Origin: an uncultured Acidimicrobiales bacterium | Lineage (GTDB): Bacteria; Actinomycetota; Acidimicrobiia; Acidimicrobiales; SHLQ01 | NCBI GenBank assembly: GCA_937969565.1 | Contig: CALBVR010000255.1 | Coordinates: 1-34,602, forward strand | Reading direction: 5' to 3' | Length of the DNA stretch: 34,602 nucleotides | Shown here: in pieces, positions 23,377-30,859 of the stretch | Layout of the letters: every line of letters begins with the position of its first letter | Numbering within the stretch: the stretch's first letter is position 1 | Notes under the pieces: generated by a model | Told to the model about the DNA's origin: nothing | Seen by the model: the letters and a program-made list of their open reading frames with translations, nothing else | Database searches by the model: none | Position numbers and translations under genes: made by a program

Positions 23377-23805
23377 TCAGCCGCTGACGTCGTCGAAGGC
23401 CGCAACCTTGACGGGCGTGAGCTCGACGACCACCTCGCCCTCGACGCCGTTTCGGGCCCCGTACTCGTCGGCCCGTTCGGTGCCCATGTATCTTCCGCCG
23501 GCGGCGGTGGCCACACGTCGGGTCAGTTCTGGATCGTCGACGATGCGAGCGGTCGCCTCGACGCGGACGAAGGCATACGGCGGTTCTTCCATGTCGACGA
23601 GGAGGGAAACGCGGGGCTCGGCCCGCATCGCCTTCGCCTTCGCCGACGTGCCCCACGTGTTGAATCGAAAGCAGCCGTCGTCCTCGTAGACGAACCAGAC
23701 GGGCGTCACCGCCGGCCGGCCGCTCGGCAGAACCACGCCCAGCTTTCCGGTACGCGTTCCCGCATTGACGAAGTCGGCCCATTCATCGTGCGTCATCTCT
23801 CGCAT
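23377..23805 (-). CDS. PPOX-class, probably F420-dependent flavin/deazaflavin protein
   Basis: 142 aa. The split beta-barrel fold is visible as RTGKLGVVLPSGRPAVTPVW, then FVYEDDGCFRFNTWGTSAKA and PRVSLLVDMEEPPYAFVRVE, ending in the TARIVDDPELTRR helix. These are the elements of pyridoxamine-5-phosphate-oxidase-like F420-binding proteins common in actinobacteria. The cofactor (F420 or FMN) and substrate are inference. A second in-frame ATG three codons in (MTHDEW) is an alternative start. Same strand as the hydrolase (39 nt gap) and SixA genes. Confidence 0.85.
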   Translation of the reverse strand: MREMTHDEWADFVNAGTRTGKLGVVLPSGRPAVTPVWFVYEDDGCFRFNTWGTSAKAKAMRAEPRVSLLVDMEEPPYAFVRVEATARIVDDPELTRRVATAAGGRYMGTERADEYGARNGVEGEVVVELTPVKVAAFDDVSG

Positions 23806-23844
23806 GACGCCATCTTCGCGGATGTGCGGACGCCGCGCCTCGGG

Positions 23845-24726
23845 TCAGGCCGGAACGTCTGCCTGCTGTTGTGCCACCCACGGCCGGACCGCGTCGAGGA
23901 ATCGGTCCGGTGTCTCCATCTGTGGCGTGTGGCCGACACCGTCGAATGTCACGAGCGTCCAGTCGGGTCGCACGGACCGACACAGCCAACGAGCGGAAGC
24001 GATGTGCACGAGTCGATCCTTGTCGCCGTGAACCACAATGGCGTCCGCCTCGATCGACTTGAGGCCCCTGGTGAAGCGAATGCGGTTGGAGATGACTGCG
24101 AAGAGGGAGCTCGCCGCCTGCCCGAACGATGCCGCAACCCAGGGCATCTCCGCCCGTTCCCTCGCCATGGCGACCGCCTTCTCCCGATCGGATTCGGCCA
24201 CCCGCGACGGGTCTGCGCACACGAGCGAGAACGCCTCCTCCACATACCGCTCCGGATTGGAGGCCGCCAGTTCGGCCCGCTTGCGGCCAAGGGCCGGGAT
24301 CAGCGGAGCAACCAACGCCTTGGCCACGCCAAGGTCGAAGACCGGGCGGATCATCGGCAGCGCCGGGTCGACCAGGATGAGCGAGCGGACGAGCTCGGGG
24401 GCCTCCTGCGCAACGAGCATCGACACCAGACCGCCCATCGAGTTGCCGACCAGGATCGCCGGCGAATCGTACGTGGCGGCGAGGTAGCGAATCACCAGTG
24501 CCACCTGCTCGTCGATTTTTGCGGTTCGTCCGTCCGGCGGGGTTCGCCCGAAACCGATGAGGTCGATCGCCGAAACGGCGCCGAGCTCGGCAAGCGGGTC
24601 CGCCACGGCAGACCAGTTGACGTGCGAGCCGCCCAGTCCGTGGATCAGGAGGATCGGCTGGCCCGATCCGCCGTGGTCCATGACATGGACCTCTCCACCG
24701 AGGTCGAGCGTGCGTGATTCAGCCAT
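23845..24726 (-). CDS. Alpha/beta hydrolase
   Basis: 293 aa. Oxyanion segment ILLIHGLGGSHVNW; nucleophile elbow GNSMGG with Ser96; probable acid in AIVVHGDKDRLVH; and catalytic His in FDGVGHTPQMETPDRFLDAV. A full cap domain of ~80 residues lies between. It is an esterase/lipase-type fold; next to a wax-ester/triacylglycerol synthase it may act on acyl esters, but this is inference from context. TAGCCT 6 nt before the ATG (24733-24738) overlaps the end of the upstream gene and could drive it separately. Confidence 0.88.
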   Translation of the reverse strand: MAESRTLDLGGEVHVMDHGGSGQPILLIHGLGGSHVNWSAVADPLAELGAVSAIDLIGFGRTPPDGRTAKIDEQVALVIRYLAATYDSPAILVGNSMGGLVSMLVAQEAPELVRSLILVDPALPMIRPVFDLGVAKALVAPLIPALGRKRAELAASNPERYVEEAFSLVCADPSRVAESDREKAVAMARERAEMPWVAASFGQAASSLFAVISNRIRFTRGLKSIEADAIVVHGDKDRLVHIASARWLCRSVRPDWTLVTFDGVGHTPQMETPDRFLDAVRPWVAQQQADVPA

Positions 24727-24732
24727 GACGCA

Positions 24733-24738
24733 AGGCTA
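24733..24738 (-). promoter_or_regulatory. -10 element TAGCCT before the alpha/beta hydrolase
   Basis: TAGCCT on the minus strand, 6 nt before ATG 24726, at the end of the wax-ester synthase gene; spacing as in leaderless promoters. TTGGCG with a 15-nt spacer is a weak -35. Confidence 0.35.
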
Positions 24739-26211
24739 CGACGTCGCCGCTGTCGCCAACGCATCGATCTCTTCGAGGAGGAGATCGGCGAGTCGGTCCA
24801 GGTCGGGCACGAGATCGGCGCAGGCGACCAGGCCGAAGTCGAGACAGTCCAGGTAACTCTGGACGGTGATGTTCAGGCCCTGACCTTCGATGAGCGTGGA
24901 CACCGGGTAGTAGTGCTCGAGTTCCGCCCGGTCGAGGTACAGCGGCTGCCGTGGGCCAGGGACGTTCGAGATCACCAGGTTGAACGGGAGCGACACGCGG
25001 CCACCAAGACGGAAGCGGCTCGCCAGACGCGAGGCTCGAATGGCGAACGCCGGTGGGGCCATCTGGCTGAGCTCGCTGAGCATGTCAGCCGGCATCATCT
25101 CGAACTGTTCCTTGCCCTTGGCCATTGCCATCTGCACGCCGCGCAGCCGTTCGATCGGATCCGGGAGGTGCGTCGGAATCGTCGCAAAGATGGCAGAGAC
25201 CCGGTTGGTCCAGGGATCGGTCTCTTCGCCGGTGCGTATGGAGACCGGGATCATCGAAACCAACGGATCGGCAGGCAGCTCCCCCTTCTCGTCGAGCCAC
25301 GTACGCAACGCTCCGGCACACACGGCCATGACGACATCGTTCACGGTTGCGCCCGCCGCGGTCTTGATGGCCTTCACGTCGGCCAGCGCAGCGGTTCGGG
25401 CTTCGAATCGTCGATGCGGGCCGATGCTCTGGTTGAACGACGTCGGCGGAGCGGCGGTCGCCGGGATCAGCGGCGTCTGATCGTCGTCGTCGGTTGCCCA
25501 GTTGCGAACCATCTCGCCGATCGGCCCGGGCACCGCCCGCGAGGCTGCATCCAACACCGATTTCGCGCCGTGGTTCCGCGATGACTCGACGAGGTCTCGA
25601 ACCATCCGTGCCTGGAAGCGCACCATGCGTGCCGGTTCGAACAGCATGGACATCGAGCTCCGCGTGAGCATCTCGATCGACGACGGCGACCGGTCGGCCG
25701 GAGACAGCGGCACGTTCAGCTCGGGGCGCTCGGCGCCGGGTGAGGTGTCCGTGATGAGACCCAGCATCTCTGCACCGGCGGCGCCGTCGACGGTGGCGTG
25801 GTGCATCTTCATGAAGAGCGCGAAGCGGTCGTCGGGCAGTCCGTCGATGACGTAGGCCTCCCATAGCGGGCGGGACTGATCCAATGGACGGGCGGCGAGT
25901 CGGGCCACCTGCGTCTGCAGTTGTTGGAAGTCGCCGGGAGGCGGCAGTCCGAGATGCCGCACGTGAAAGTCGAGGTCGAACGCTTCGTCGATGATCCAGT
26001 GCGGAAGGTCCAGATCGAGGGGGTCGCGAAGCAGTTTCCGCCGAAGCGGTTCGAGCACCCCGAGGCGGTCCTCGATCGTCGAACGCAGCGCGGTGAAGGC
26101 GTCGTAGCCGGGCTCGGGGCGGGCGTAGATCGAGACGCTGGAAACGTGGCCGTAGCTGTATGGCGTTTCCATGTAGAGAAACGTTGCGTCGAGTGCCGTC
26201 AACTGCTTCAT
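24736..26211 (-). CDS. Wax ester synthase / diacylglycerol acyltransferase (WS/DGAT)
   Basis: 491 aa from ATG 26211 (MKQLTALDATFLYMETP, the family N-terminus; an in-frame start 5 codons earlier is less likely). The active-site motif HHATVDG (HHxxxDG, His137-His138, Asp142) is intact. The C-terminal half carries the usual VNDVVMAVCAGALRTWLDEK, then LPFNLVISNVPGPRQPLYLD and STLIEGQGLNITVQSYLD. It joins acyl-CoA to long-chain alcohol or diacylglycerol, making neutral storage lipid. TATCGT stands 5 nt before the ATG. First gene of a minus-strand run with hydrolase, PPOX and SixA genes. Confidence 0.95.
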   Translation of the reverse strand: MKQLTALDATFLYMETPYSYGHVSSVSIYARPEPGYDAFTALRSTIEDRLGVLEPLRRKLLRDPLDLDLPHWIIDEAFDLDFHVRHLGLPPPGDFQQLQTQVARLAARPLDQSRPLWEAYVIDGLPDDRFALFMKMHHATVDGAAGAEMLGLITDTSPGAERPELNVPLSPADRSPSSIEMLTRSSMSMLFEPARMVRFQARMVRDLVESSRNHGAKSVLDAASRAVPGPIGEMVRNWATDDDDQTPLIPATAAPPTSFNQSIGPHRRFEARTAALADVKAIKTAAGATVNDVVMAVCAGALRTWLDEKGELPADPLVSMIPVSIRTGEETDPWTNRVSAIFATIPTHLPDPIERLRGVQMAMAKGKEQFEMMPADMLSELSQMAPPAFAIRASRLASRFRLGGRVSLPFNLVISNVPGPRQPLYLDRAELEHYYPVSTLIEGQGLNITVQSYLDCLDFGLVACADLVPDLDRLADLLLEEIDALATAATS

Positions 26212-26216
26212 GCGCG

Positions 26217-26222
26217 ACGATA
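26217..26222 (-). promoter_or_regulatory. -10 element TATCGT before the WS/DGAT gene
   Basis: TATCGT on the minus strand, 5 nt before ATG 26211. Supports the shorter start, which matches the family N-terminus. Confidence 0.4.
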
Positions 26223-26256
26223 CCACCCACCCTGTCCGAGCCGCCGGGGAACTCCG

Positions 26257-26284
26257 CTGACGGTCCGGCTCCGGTCACTACGAT
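26257..26284 (+). promoter_or_regulatory. Promoter CTGACG-16-TACGAT, leaderless
   Basis: CTGACG (26257-26262), a 16-nt spacer, then TACGAT (26279-26284), 6 nt before the GNAT start at 26291. The best complete -35/-10 pair seen here. Confidence 0.5.
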
Positions 26285-26290
26285 CGGGCG

Positions 26291-26812
26291 ATGCGCACGG
26301 AACGACTCGAGCTTCGCCCACCGGTGGCGGCCGACCGTGCTCGGCTCGTCGAGCTCTGGATGGACGAGGACTTCATGGTGTTCTCCGAGGGCGTCCGGAA
26401 CCGGGAAGACGCCAACGAACGGTTCGACCGGATGCTGAAGGTGGCGGATCGGTTCCCGTTTGCGAAGCAGCCAGTGTTCGACCTCGCCAGCGGAACTCTG
26501 CTCGGCTACTCCGGCATCGACACGTTCCACTACGACGGACGCGAACGCCTCGAGTATGGCTATCGCCTCGACGTACAAGCCCGTGGCCGTGGGCTGGCGA
26601 CCGAAGCCGCACAGGCGCTGCTTTCCGTCGCTGATTCGATGGTCGAGGAACTCGATCCGGTGTGGCAGCGGGAAGTTCATGCGCTCATCGACCCCACCAA
26701 TCGGCCGTCCCAACGGGTGGCGGAGAAGTGTGGGTTCCGTTTCTGGCGTCACGATCTTGTCGAGGGCTTTCACGACGACATCCTTCGCCGACCCCTCGGC
26801 GTTGCGCAGTAG
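26291..26812 (+). CDS. GNAT acetyltransferase, RimJ/RimL-like
   Basis: 173 aa. MRTERLELRPPVAADRARLV is the typical RimJ/RimL entry. The acetyl-CoA loop is in the LDVQARGRGLATEAAQALLS segment (RGRGLA), and HALIDPTNRPSQRVAEKCGF is the conserved closing motif. The C-terminus FHDDILRRPL is also usual. Likely N-acetylates an amine or a protein N-terminus; substrate unknown. Divergent from the WS/DGAT gene. Confidence 0.88.
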   Translation: MRTERLELRPPVAADRARLVELWMDEDFMVFSEGVRNREDANERFDRMLKVADRFPFAKQPVFDLASGTLLGYSGIDTFHYDGRERLEYGYRLDVQARGRGLATEAAQALLSVADSMVEELDPVWQREVHALIDPTNRPSQRVAEKCGFRFWRHDLVEGFHDDILRRPLGVAQ

Positions 26813-26837
26813 ACGACAACTCCCGTCGCCCCGCTGC

Positions 26838-26843
26838 TAGGAA
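26838..26843 (+). promoter_or_regulatory. TAGGAA element in CTGCTAGGAA, before the second GNAT gene
   Basis: CTGCTAGGAA followed within 6 nt by GGTC-ATG. The same arrangement recurs at 27653 before the AtuA-like gene. May be a -10 of leaderless type or a purine-rich ribosome site. Confidence 0.35.
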
Positions 26844-26849
26844 GGGGTC

Positions 26850-27608
26850 ATGGTGTCCGCCCAGCAGCGATATCTCGCCGACTTCCGGAAGAGCCTCGGC
26901 CTCGATCGGCTCGACGTTCCGGCCACCCACGTCCTCATCGAGGACGATCGGGCCGGCTCGAACCTGATCGTCGGGTATGTCGCGGAGGCGGCGACGGTGG
27001 TCCGGGCCGGGCCGGAACACACCGACCTCGTGAAGCCACTCGCGTCGCCTGATCGGGCGCAGTCGTTCGACGACTTGCGGAGTTGGGCGACGGCACAGGG
27101 GTGGGTCGAGTTCGACGGCGGGTTGAGCCACGTCGCCGACCCCGAAGACATTCGACCCGCGCCCGTGCCCGACGGGCTTCATGCGGTGCGCCTGGACTCG
27201 AACGGCGCAGACAACGAGCGTGTGGTGCGCTGGCTCGAGGCAGCCGACCCCAACGACGTGGACGAGGCGGACTTCGAACTGGACGAGCTCGACGATCGGA
27301 TGGTCGCACTCGTCGACCAGGACGAGCGGATCGTTGCGCTCGCCTCGTGCTACCCGTGGGAGCTCGCTCCGGCGTTCGAAGACATCGGGGTGATCGTTGC
27401 CCCGAGCGTCCGGGGCCGGGGTGCCGGGCGGGCGGTCGTTCGAACCTTGCTCGACGACCTCCATGCCGACGGCCAACTCGGCCTGTACCGATGCAACTGG
27501 TCCAATCCGACCTCGCGCCGTCTGGCGCTCGGACTCGGATTCGAACTGGTCACCGACCTCATCGCGCTCTGCCCCGAGGGCGATCCGAAAGCCACGTCCT
27601 CGTCCTGA
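26850..27608 (+). CDS. GNAT family acetyltransferase, two-part
   Basis: 252 aa. The acetyl-CoA-binding motif DIGVIVAPSVRGRGAGRAVV lies at ~180-200, with CNWSNPTSRRLALGLGFELV at the end. The N-terminal ~120 residues (LADFRKSLGLDRLDVPATHV, PDRAQSFDDLRSWATAQGWV) are a degenerate first domain as in two-domain GNATs. Substrate unknown. TAGGAA stands 6 nt before the ATG, resembling the element before the AtuA-like gene. Confidence 0.82.
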   Translation: MVSAQQRYLADFRKSLGLDRLDVPATHVLIEDDRAGSNLIVGYVAEAATVVRAGPEHTDLVKPLASPDRAQSFDDLRSWATAQGWVEFDGGLSHVADPEDIRPAPVPDGLHAVRLDSNGADNERVVRWLEAADPNDVDEADFELDELDDRMVALVDQDERIVALASCYPWELAPAFEDIGVIVAPSVRGRGAGRAVVRTLLDDLHADGQLGLYRCNWSNPTSRRLALGLGFELVTDLIALCPEGDPKATSSS

Positions 27609-27652
27609 GCAATCGGACGGTCCGCAGCCCGCGCCATCGTCGCTGTGGCTGC

Positions 27653-27658
27653 TAGGAA
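27653..27658 (+). promoter_or_regulatory. TAGGAA element in CTGCTAGGAA, before the AtuA-like gene
   Basis: Second copy of CTGCTAGGAA, 7 nt before ATG 27666 and again ending GGTC-ATG. See 26838. Confidence 0.35.
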
Positions 27659-27665
27659 CGTGGTC

Positions 27666-29438
27666 ATGACCGATCCCATTCGTATCGCCAACTGCTCGGG
27701 GTATTTCGGCGACCGCTCGTCGGCGGCCCGCGAGATGGTCGAGGGCGGACCGATCGATGTGCTCACCGGCGACTGGCTCGCCGAGCTCACCATGCTCATC
27801 CTCAGTCGCATCCGGGCGAAGAAGCCAGGTGGCGGCTACGCCGGCACCTTCGTCGGGCAGATGGAGGAGGTCATGGGCACCTGCCTCGATCGGGGCATCA
27901 AGGTCGTCACCAACGCCGGCGGCCTGGACCCGGACGGGTGCGCCGACGCCGTGGCCGAGGTGGCGGATCGGCTGGGCCTGGCACCTCGGATCGCCTGGGT
28001 GGGAGGCGACAACCTGATGGATCGAATCGACGAGCTGGTGGCCGCTGGTGCCATCGGTCCGTTCGACGATCGCACGCCCTTCTCGGCCGAGGGCATGCTC
28101 ACCGCGAACGCGTACTTCGGATGTTGGGGAATCGTCGACGCTCTCGAGCGCGGTGCCGACATCGTGATCACCGGCCGCACGACCGATGCAGCCGTCGTCT
28201 GCGGACCGGCCGCCTGGCACCACGGATGGACCCGCGACGACCTGGATCCGCTGGCTGGCGCCGTGGCCGCCGGACACGTCATCGAATGCAGCGGTCAGGC
28301 CACCGGCGGGAACTACTCGTTCTTCACCGAGATCGAGGGCTGGGATGAGGTCGGTGGACGAGCTCGATTCGGCTACCCGTGGGCGGAGATCGCCGCCGAC
28401 GGTTCGTCCATCATCGGCAAACACGACGGCACCGGTGGTGCGGTCACCGTCGGCACCGTGACATCGCAGCTCCTCTACGAGATCGGCTCGCCCGCCTACC
28501 CGGGACCAGACGTGACTGCACGGTTCGACGCCACGGAGCTTGAACAGGTCGCACCGGATCGAGTCCGCATCTCTGGAACCGTCGGTGAACCTCCGCCCCC
28601 GACACTCAAGGTGGCGACCAATCGGATGGGGGGTTTCCGCAACTCGGTGACGCTCGGCCTCGTCGGATTGGACATCGAAGCGAAAGCGCAGCTGTGTGAG
28701 GCGGTCTTCTGGGACGCGTTCCCGTACCGTCGCGACGAGATCGACGACGTGCAGATCACCCTCAGCCGCACCGATCACGAAGACCCGGTGTCCAACGATG
28801 CTGCCACCGCTCGCTGGACCGTCACGGTCAAGGACGCCGACTCCACCAAGGTCGGCCGACCCTTCTCGAACGCGATCTTCCAGACGGCGCTCGCCAGCAT
28901 TCCCGGCATGCACGGCCTCTCCGGCGGCCCACGAGCCGCCGATCCGTTCGGCGTGTACCAGCCGGCCGCGGTGCAGCGAGACCTCGTCCCGCAGTACGTG
29001 CACCTCCTCGGCGGTGAAACCACCATGGTGGATTCGATCGAACCGTCCGGCGTTGCCCCCGATCTCGATCTGCTCCCCTCGAGGGGGCCGGTCGACGGAC
29101 CGACGACGCCAGCACCGTTGGGGCTCCTCTTCGGCGCCCGGTCCGGCGACAAGGGAGGCAACGCCAACCTCGGGGTCTTCGCCCGGGATGAGAGGGCGTG
29201 GGCCTGGCTGGATCACTTCCTCACGACCGAACGGCTCCGCGAACTGCTTCCGGAAGCAAGCGAACTGGCCATCGATCGGTATCGACTGCCGCGGATTCGA
29301 AGCCTGAACTTCGTCATCCATGACCTGTTGGGCGAGGGTGTGGCGGCCTCGACCCGCAGCGACGCCCAGGCCAAATCGCTGGGAGAGTGGTTGCGCGCCC
29401 GGGTCGTGCCCATTCCCCGTGATCTTCTGCCGGACTAG
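27666..29438 (+). CDS. AtuA-like (DUF1446) acyclic terpene utilisation family protein
   Basis: 590 aa from ATG 27666. MTDPIRIANCSGYFGDRSSA opens the DUF1446 domain, followed by DVLTGDWLAELTMLILSRIR, GIKVVTNAGGLDP, DIVITGRTTDAAVVCGPAAW and HVIECSGQATGGNYSFFTE. The C-terminal ~110 residues, starting at PLGLLFGARSGDKGGNANLG, form the AtuA-like ferredoxin-fold domain. AtuA is needed for growth on citronellol/geraniol, and AtuA-like genes often sit beside acyl-CoA carboxylase genes in catabolic clusters. Here the carboxylase pair is ~7.7 kb upstream, so a shared pathway is only a suggestion. The catalytic role of the family is not established. Confidence 0.9.
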   Translation: MTDPIRIANCSGYFGDRSSAAREMVEGGPIDVLTGDWLAELTMLILSRIRAKKPGGGYAGTFVGQMEEVMGTCLDRGIKVVTNAGGLDPDGCADAVAEVADRLGLAPRIAWVGGDNLMDRIDELVAAGAIGPFDDRTPFSAEGMLTANAYFGCWGIVDALERGADIVITGRTTDAAVVCGPAAWHHGWTRDDLDPLAGAVAAGHVIECSGQATGGNYSFFTEIEGWDEVGGRARFGYPWAEIAADGSSIIGKHDGTGGAVTVGTVTSQLLYEIGSPAYPGPDVTARFDATELEQVAPDRVRISGTVGEPPPPTLKVATNRMGGFRNSVTLGLVGLDIEAKAQLCEAVFWDAFPYRRDEIDDVQITLSRTDHEDPVSNDAATARWTVTVKDADSTKVGRPFSNAIFQTALASIPGMHGLSGGPRAADPFGVYQPAAVQRDLVPQYVHLLGGETTMVDSIEPSGVAPDLDLLPSRGPVDGPTTPAPLGLLFGARSGDKGGNANLGVFARDERAWAWLDHFLTTERLRELLPEASELAIDRYRLPRIRSLNFVIHDLLGEGVAASTRSDAQAKSLGEWLRARVVPIPRDLLPD

Positions 29439-29537
29439 AAGCAAACAACGGGTGAACGATGTCGATGGGCGATGTCGCAGCGGAATGCATGGCCCATGAT
29501 CAGGGTTCCATCTCTTGGACGATACGAAAGCTCTCAC

Positions 29538-30800
29538 GTGCAGACACCCCTACGAACCACGGTCGACATCGCCGACTACCAGGCGATCCGGGACGAGACC
29601 GAGATGCTCGCCGCACCGCTCACGCCCGAGGATCAGCAGATCCAATCGATGCCCGATGTGTCGCCCACCAAGTGGCACCGCGCCCATATCACCTGGTTCT
29701 TCGAGACATTCCTGCTCCTCCCCCACCTCCCGGGCTACACCACGCCTGACGAGCAGTTCGGCTATCTCTACAACTCGTACTACGAGGCGGTCGGCGACCG
29801 TCATCCGCGCCACGAGCGTGGGCTCGTCTCCCGGCCGACCGCCGACGAGGTGACCGACTACCGGGCGCACGTCGACCGAGCCATGCAGCGACTGATCGAC
29901 GATGTGGTCCCGGGTCGGCCCGACCTCGAAGAACTCGTCCGGCTCGGCCTCCACCACGAGCAGCAGCATCAGGAGCTGCTGCTGATGGACATCAAGCACG
30001 TGTTCTCGACCAACCCGCTCCGGCCCGCCTACCAAGCCCGCGCAACCGCTGGAGATGCCGATCCGGGCCCGATCGGATGGGTCGCCTTCGACGGCGGTCT
30101 CATCGACGTCGGCCACGAAGGCAGCGGCTTCCACTTCGACAACGAGGCACCACGTCACAAGACGTGGCTCGAATCCTTCGAACTCGCCGACCGCGCGGTG
30201 ACCTGTGGCGACTGGCTCGAGTTCATGGCCGACTCCGGCTACCACGATGCCCGGTGGTGGCTCTCCGAGGGTTGGGCGACGATCACCCGCGAAGGCTGGG
30301 AATCGCCCATGTATTGGGAGACGACGGCCACCGGATGGCACGTACACACCCTGCATGGCATGCAGCCGGTCGACCGCAACGAGCCGGTATGTCACGTCAG
30401 CTATTACGAGGCCGACGCCTACGCCCGCTGGGCGGGCGCACGCCTGCCGACCGAAGCCGAGTGGGAACATGCGGCCGCCACGGTCGACCCGACCGGCAAT
30501 CTCGGCGACACCGGAGCCCTTCATCCCCTCCCCGCCGAGACCGCCGACGGATCCCTCCGTCAGATGTTCGGCGACGTGTGGGAGTGGACCAGCAGCTCCT
30601 ACTCGCCATACCCGGGCTTCCGCGCCGCCGAAGGCGCAGTCGGCGAGTACAACGGCAAGTTCATGGTGAACCAGTACGTGCTGCGCGGCGGCTGCTGCGC
30701 CACCCCGGCCGGCCACGTGCGACCCACCTATCGCAACTTCTTCCCCACCCACAGCCGCTGGATGTTCAGCGGCCTGCGCCTGGCCCGCGACGCCGGCTGA
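29538..30800 (+). CDS. egtB: Hercynylcysteine S-oxide-forming enzyme EgtB (ergothioneine biosynthesis)
   Basis: 420 aa from GTG 29538. In-frame ATGs at 29472 and 29496 are possible, but the codons there (AGG, CCA, TCT, CTT, GGA, CGA) are unlike the rest of the gene, so that part looks untranslated. The N-terminal DinB_2-like domain carries the iron-binding HHEQQHQELLLMDIKH (His140-x3-His144-x-Glu146) and WHRAHITWFFET with another histidine. The C-terminal formylglycine-generating-enzyme/sulfatase-modifying domain has PVCHVSYYEADAYARWAGAR, LPTEAEWEHAAA, and VWEWTSSSYSPYPGF followed by LRGGCCATP. The enzyme couples hercynine with a thiol donor and oxygen. EgtD follows directly, which confirms the pathway. 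Confidence 0.93.
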   Translation: MQTPLRTTVDIADYQAIRDETEMLAAPLTPEDQQIQSMPDVSPTKWHRAHITWFFETFLLLPHLPGYTTPDEQFGYLYNSYYEAVGDRHPRHERGLVSRPTADEVTDYRAHVDRAMQRLIDDVVPGRPDLEELVRLGLHHEQQHQELLLMDIKHVFSTNPLRPAYQARATAGDADPGPIGWVAFDGGLIDVGHEGSGFHFDNEAPRHKTWLESFELADRAVTCGDWLEFMADSGYHDARWWLSEGWATITREGWESPMYWETTATGWHVHTLHGMQPVDRNEPVCHVSYYEADAYARWAGARLPTEAEWEHAAATVDPTGNLGDTGALHPLPAETADGSLRQMFGDVWEWTSSSYSPYPGFRAAEGAVGEYNGKFMVNQYVLRGGCCATPAGHVRPTYRNFFPTHSRWMFSGLRLARDAG

Positions 30801-30859
30801 CCCCCGCCACAACCGACGCCCTTCCCCACCTCCTGCTTCACCGACCCCGAAAGGCCGCC

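Noticed and set aside
26685-29537. 950-aa minus-strand open frame
   Set aside because: Antisense to the GNAT and AtuA-like genes whose protein families are recognisable; His/Asp/Val-rich composition is typical of a GC-rich shadow frame.
29472-29537. Longer N-terminus of EgtB from ATG 29472 or 29496
   Set aside because: Codons in this stretch are unlike the gene (many A/T third positions) and the extra residues do not resemble EgtB; left as an alternative only.
29538-30800. Selenoneine synthase (SenA) instead of EgtB, in view of the selenoprotein candidate
   Set aside because: EgtD follows directly and no SenB-like glycosyltransferase or SelD-like gene is near; EgtB fits better.
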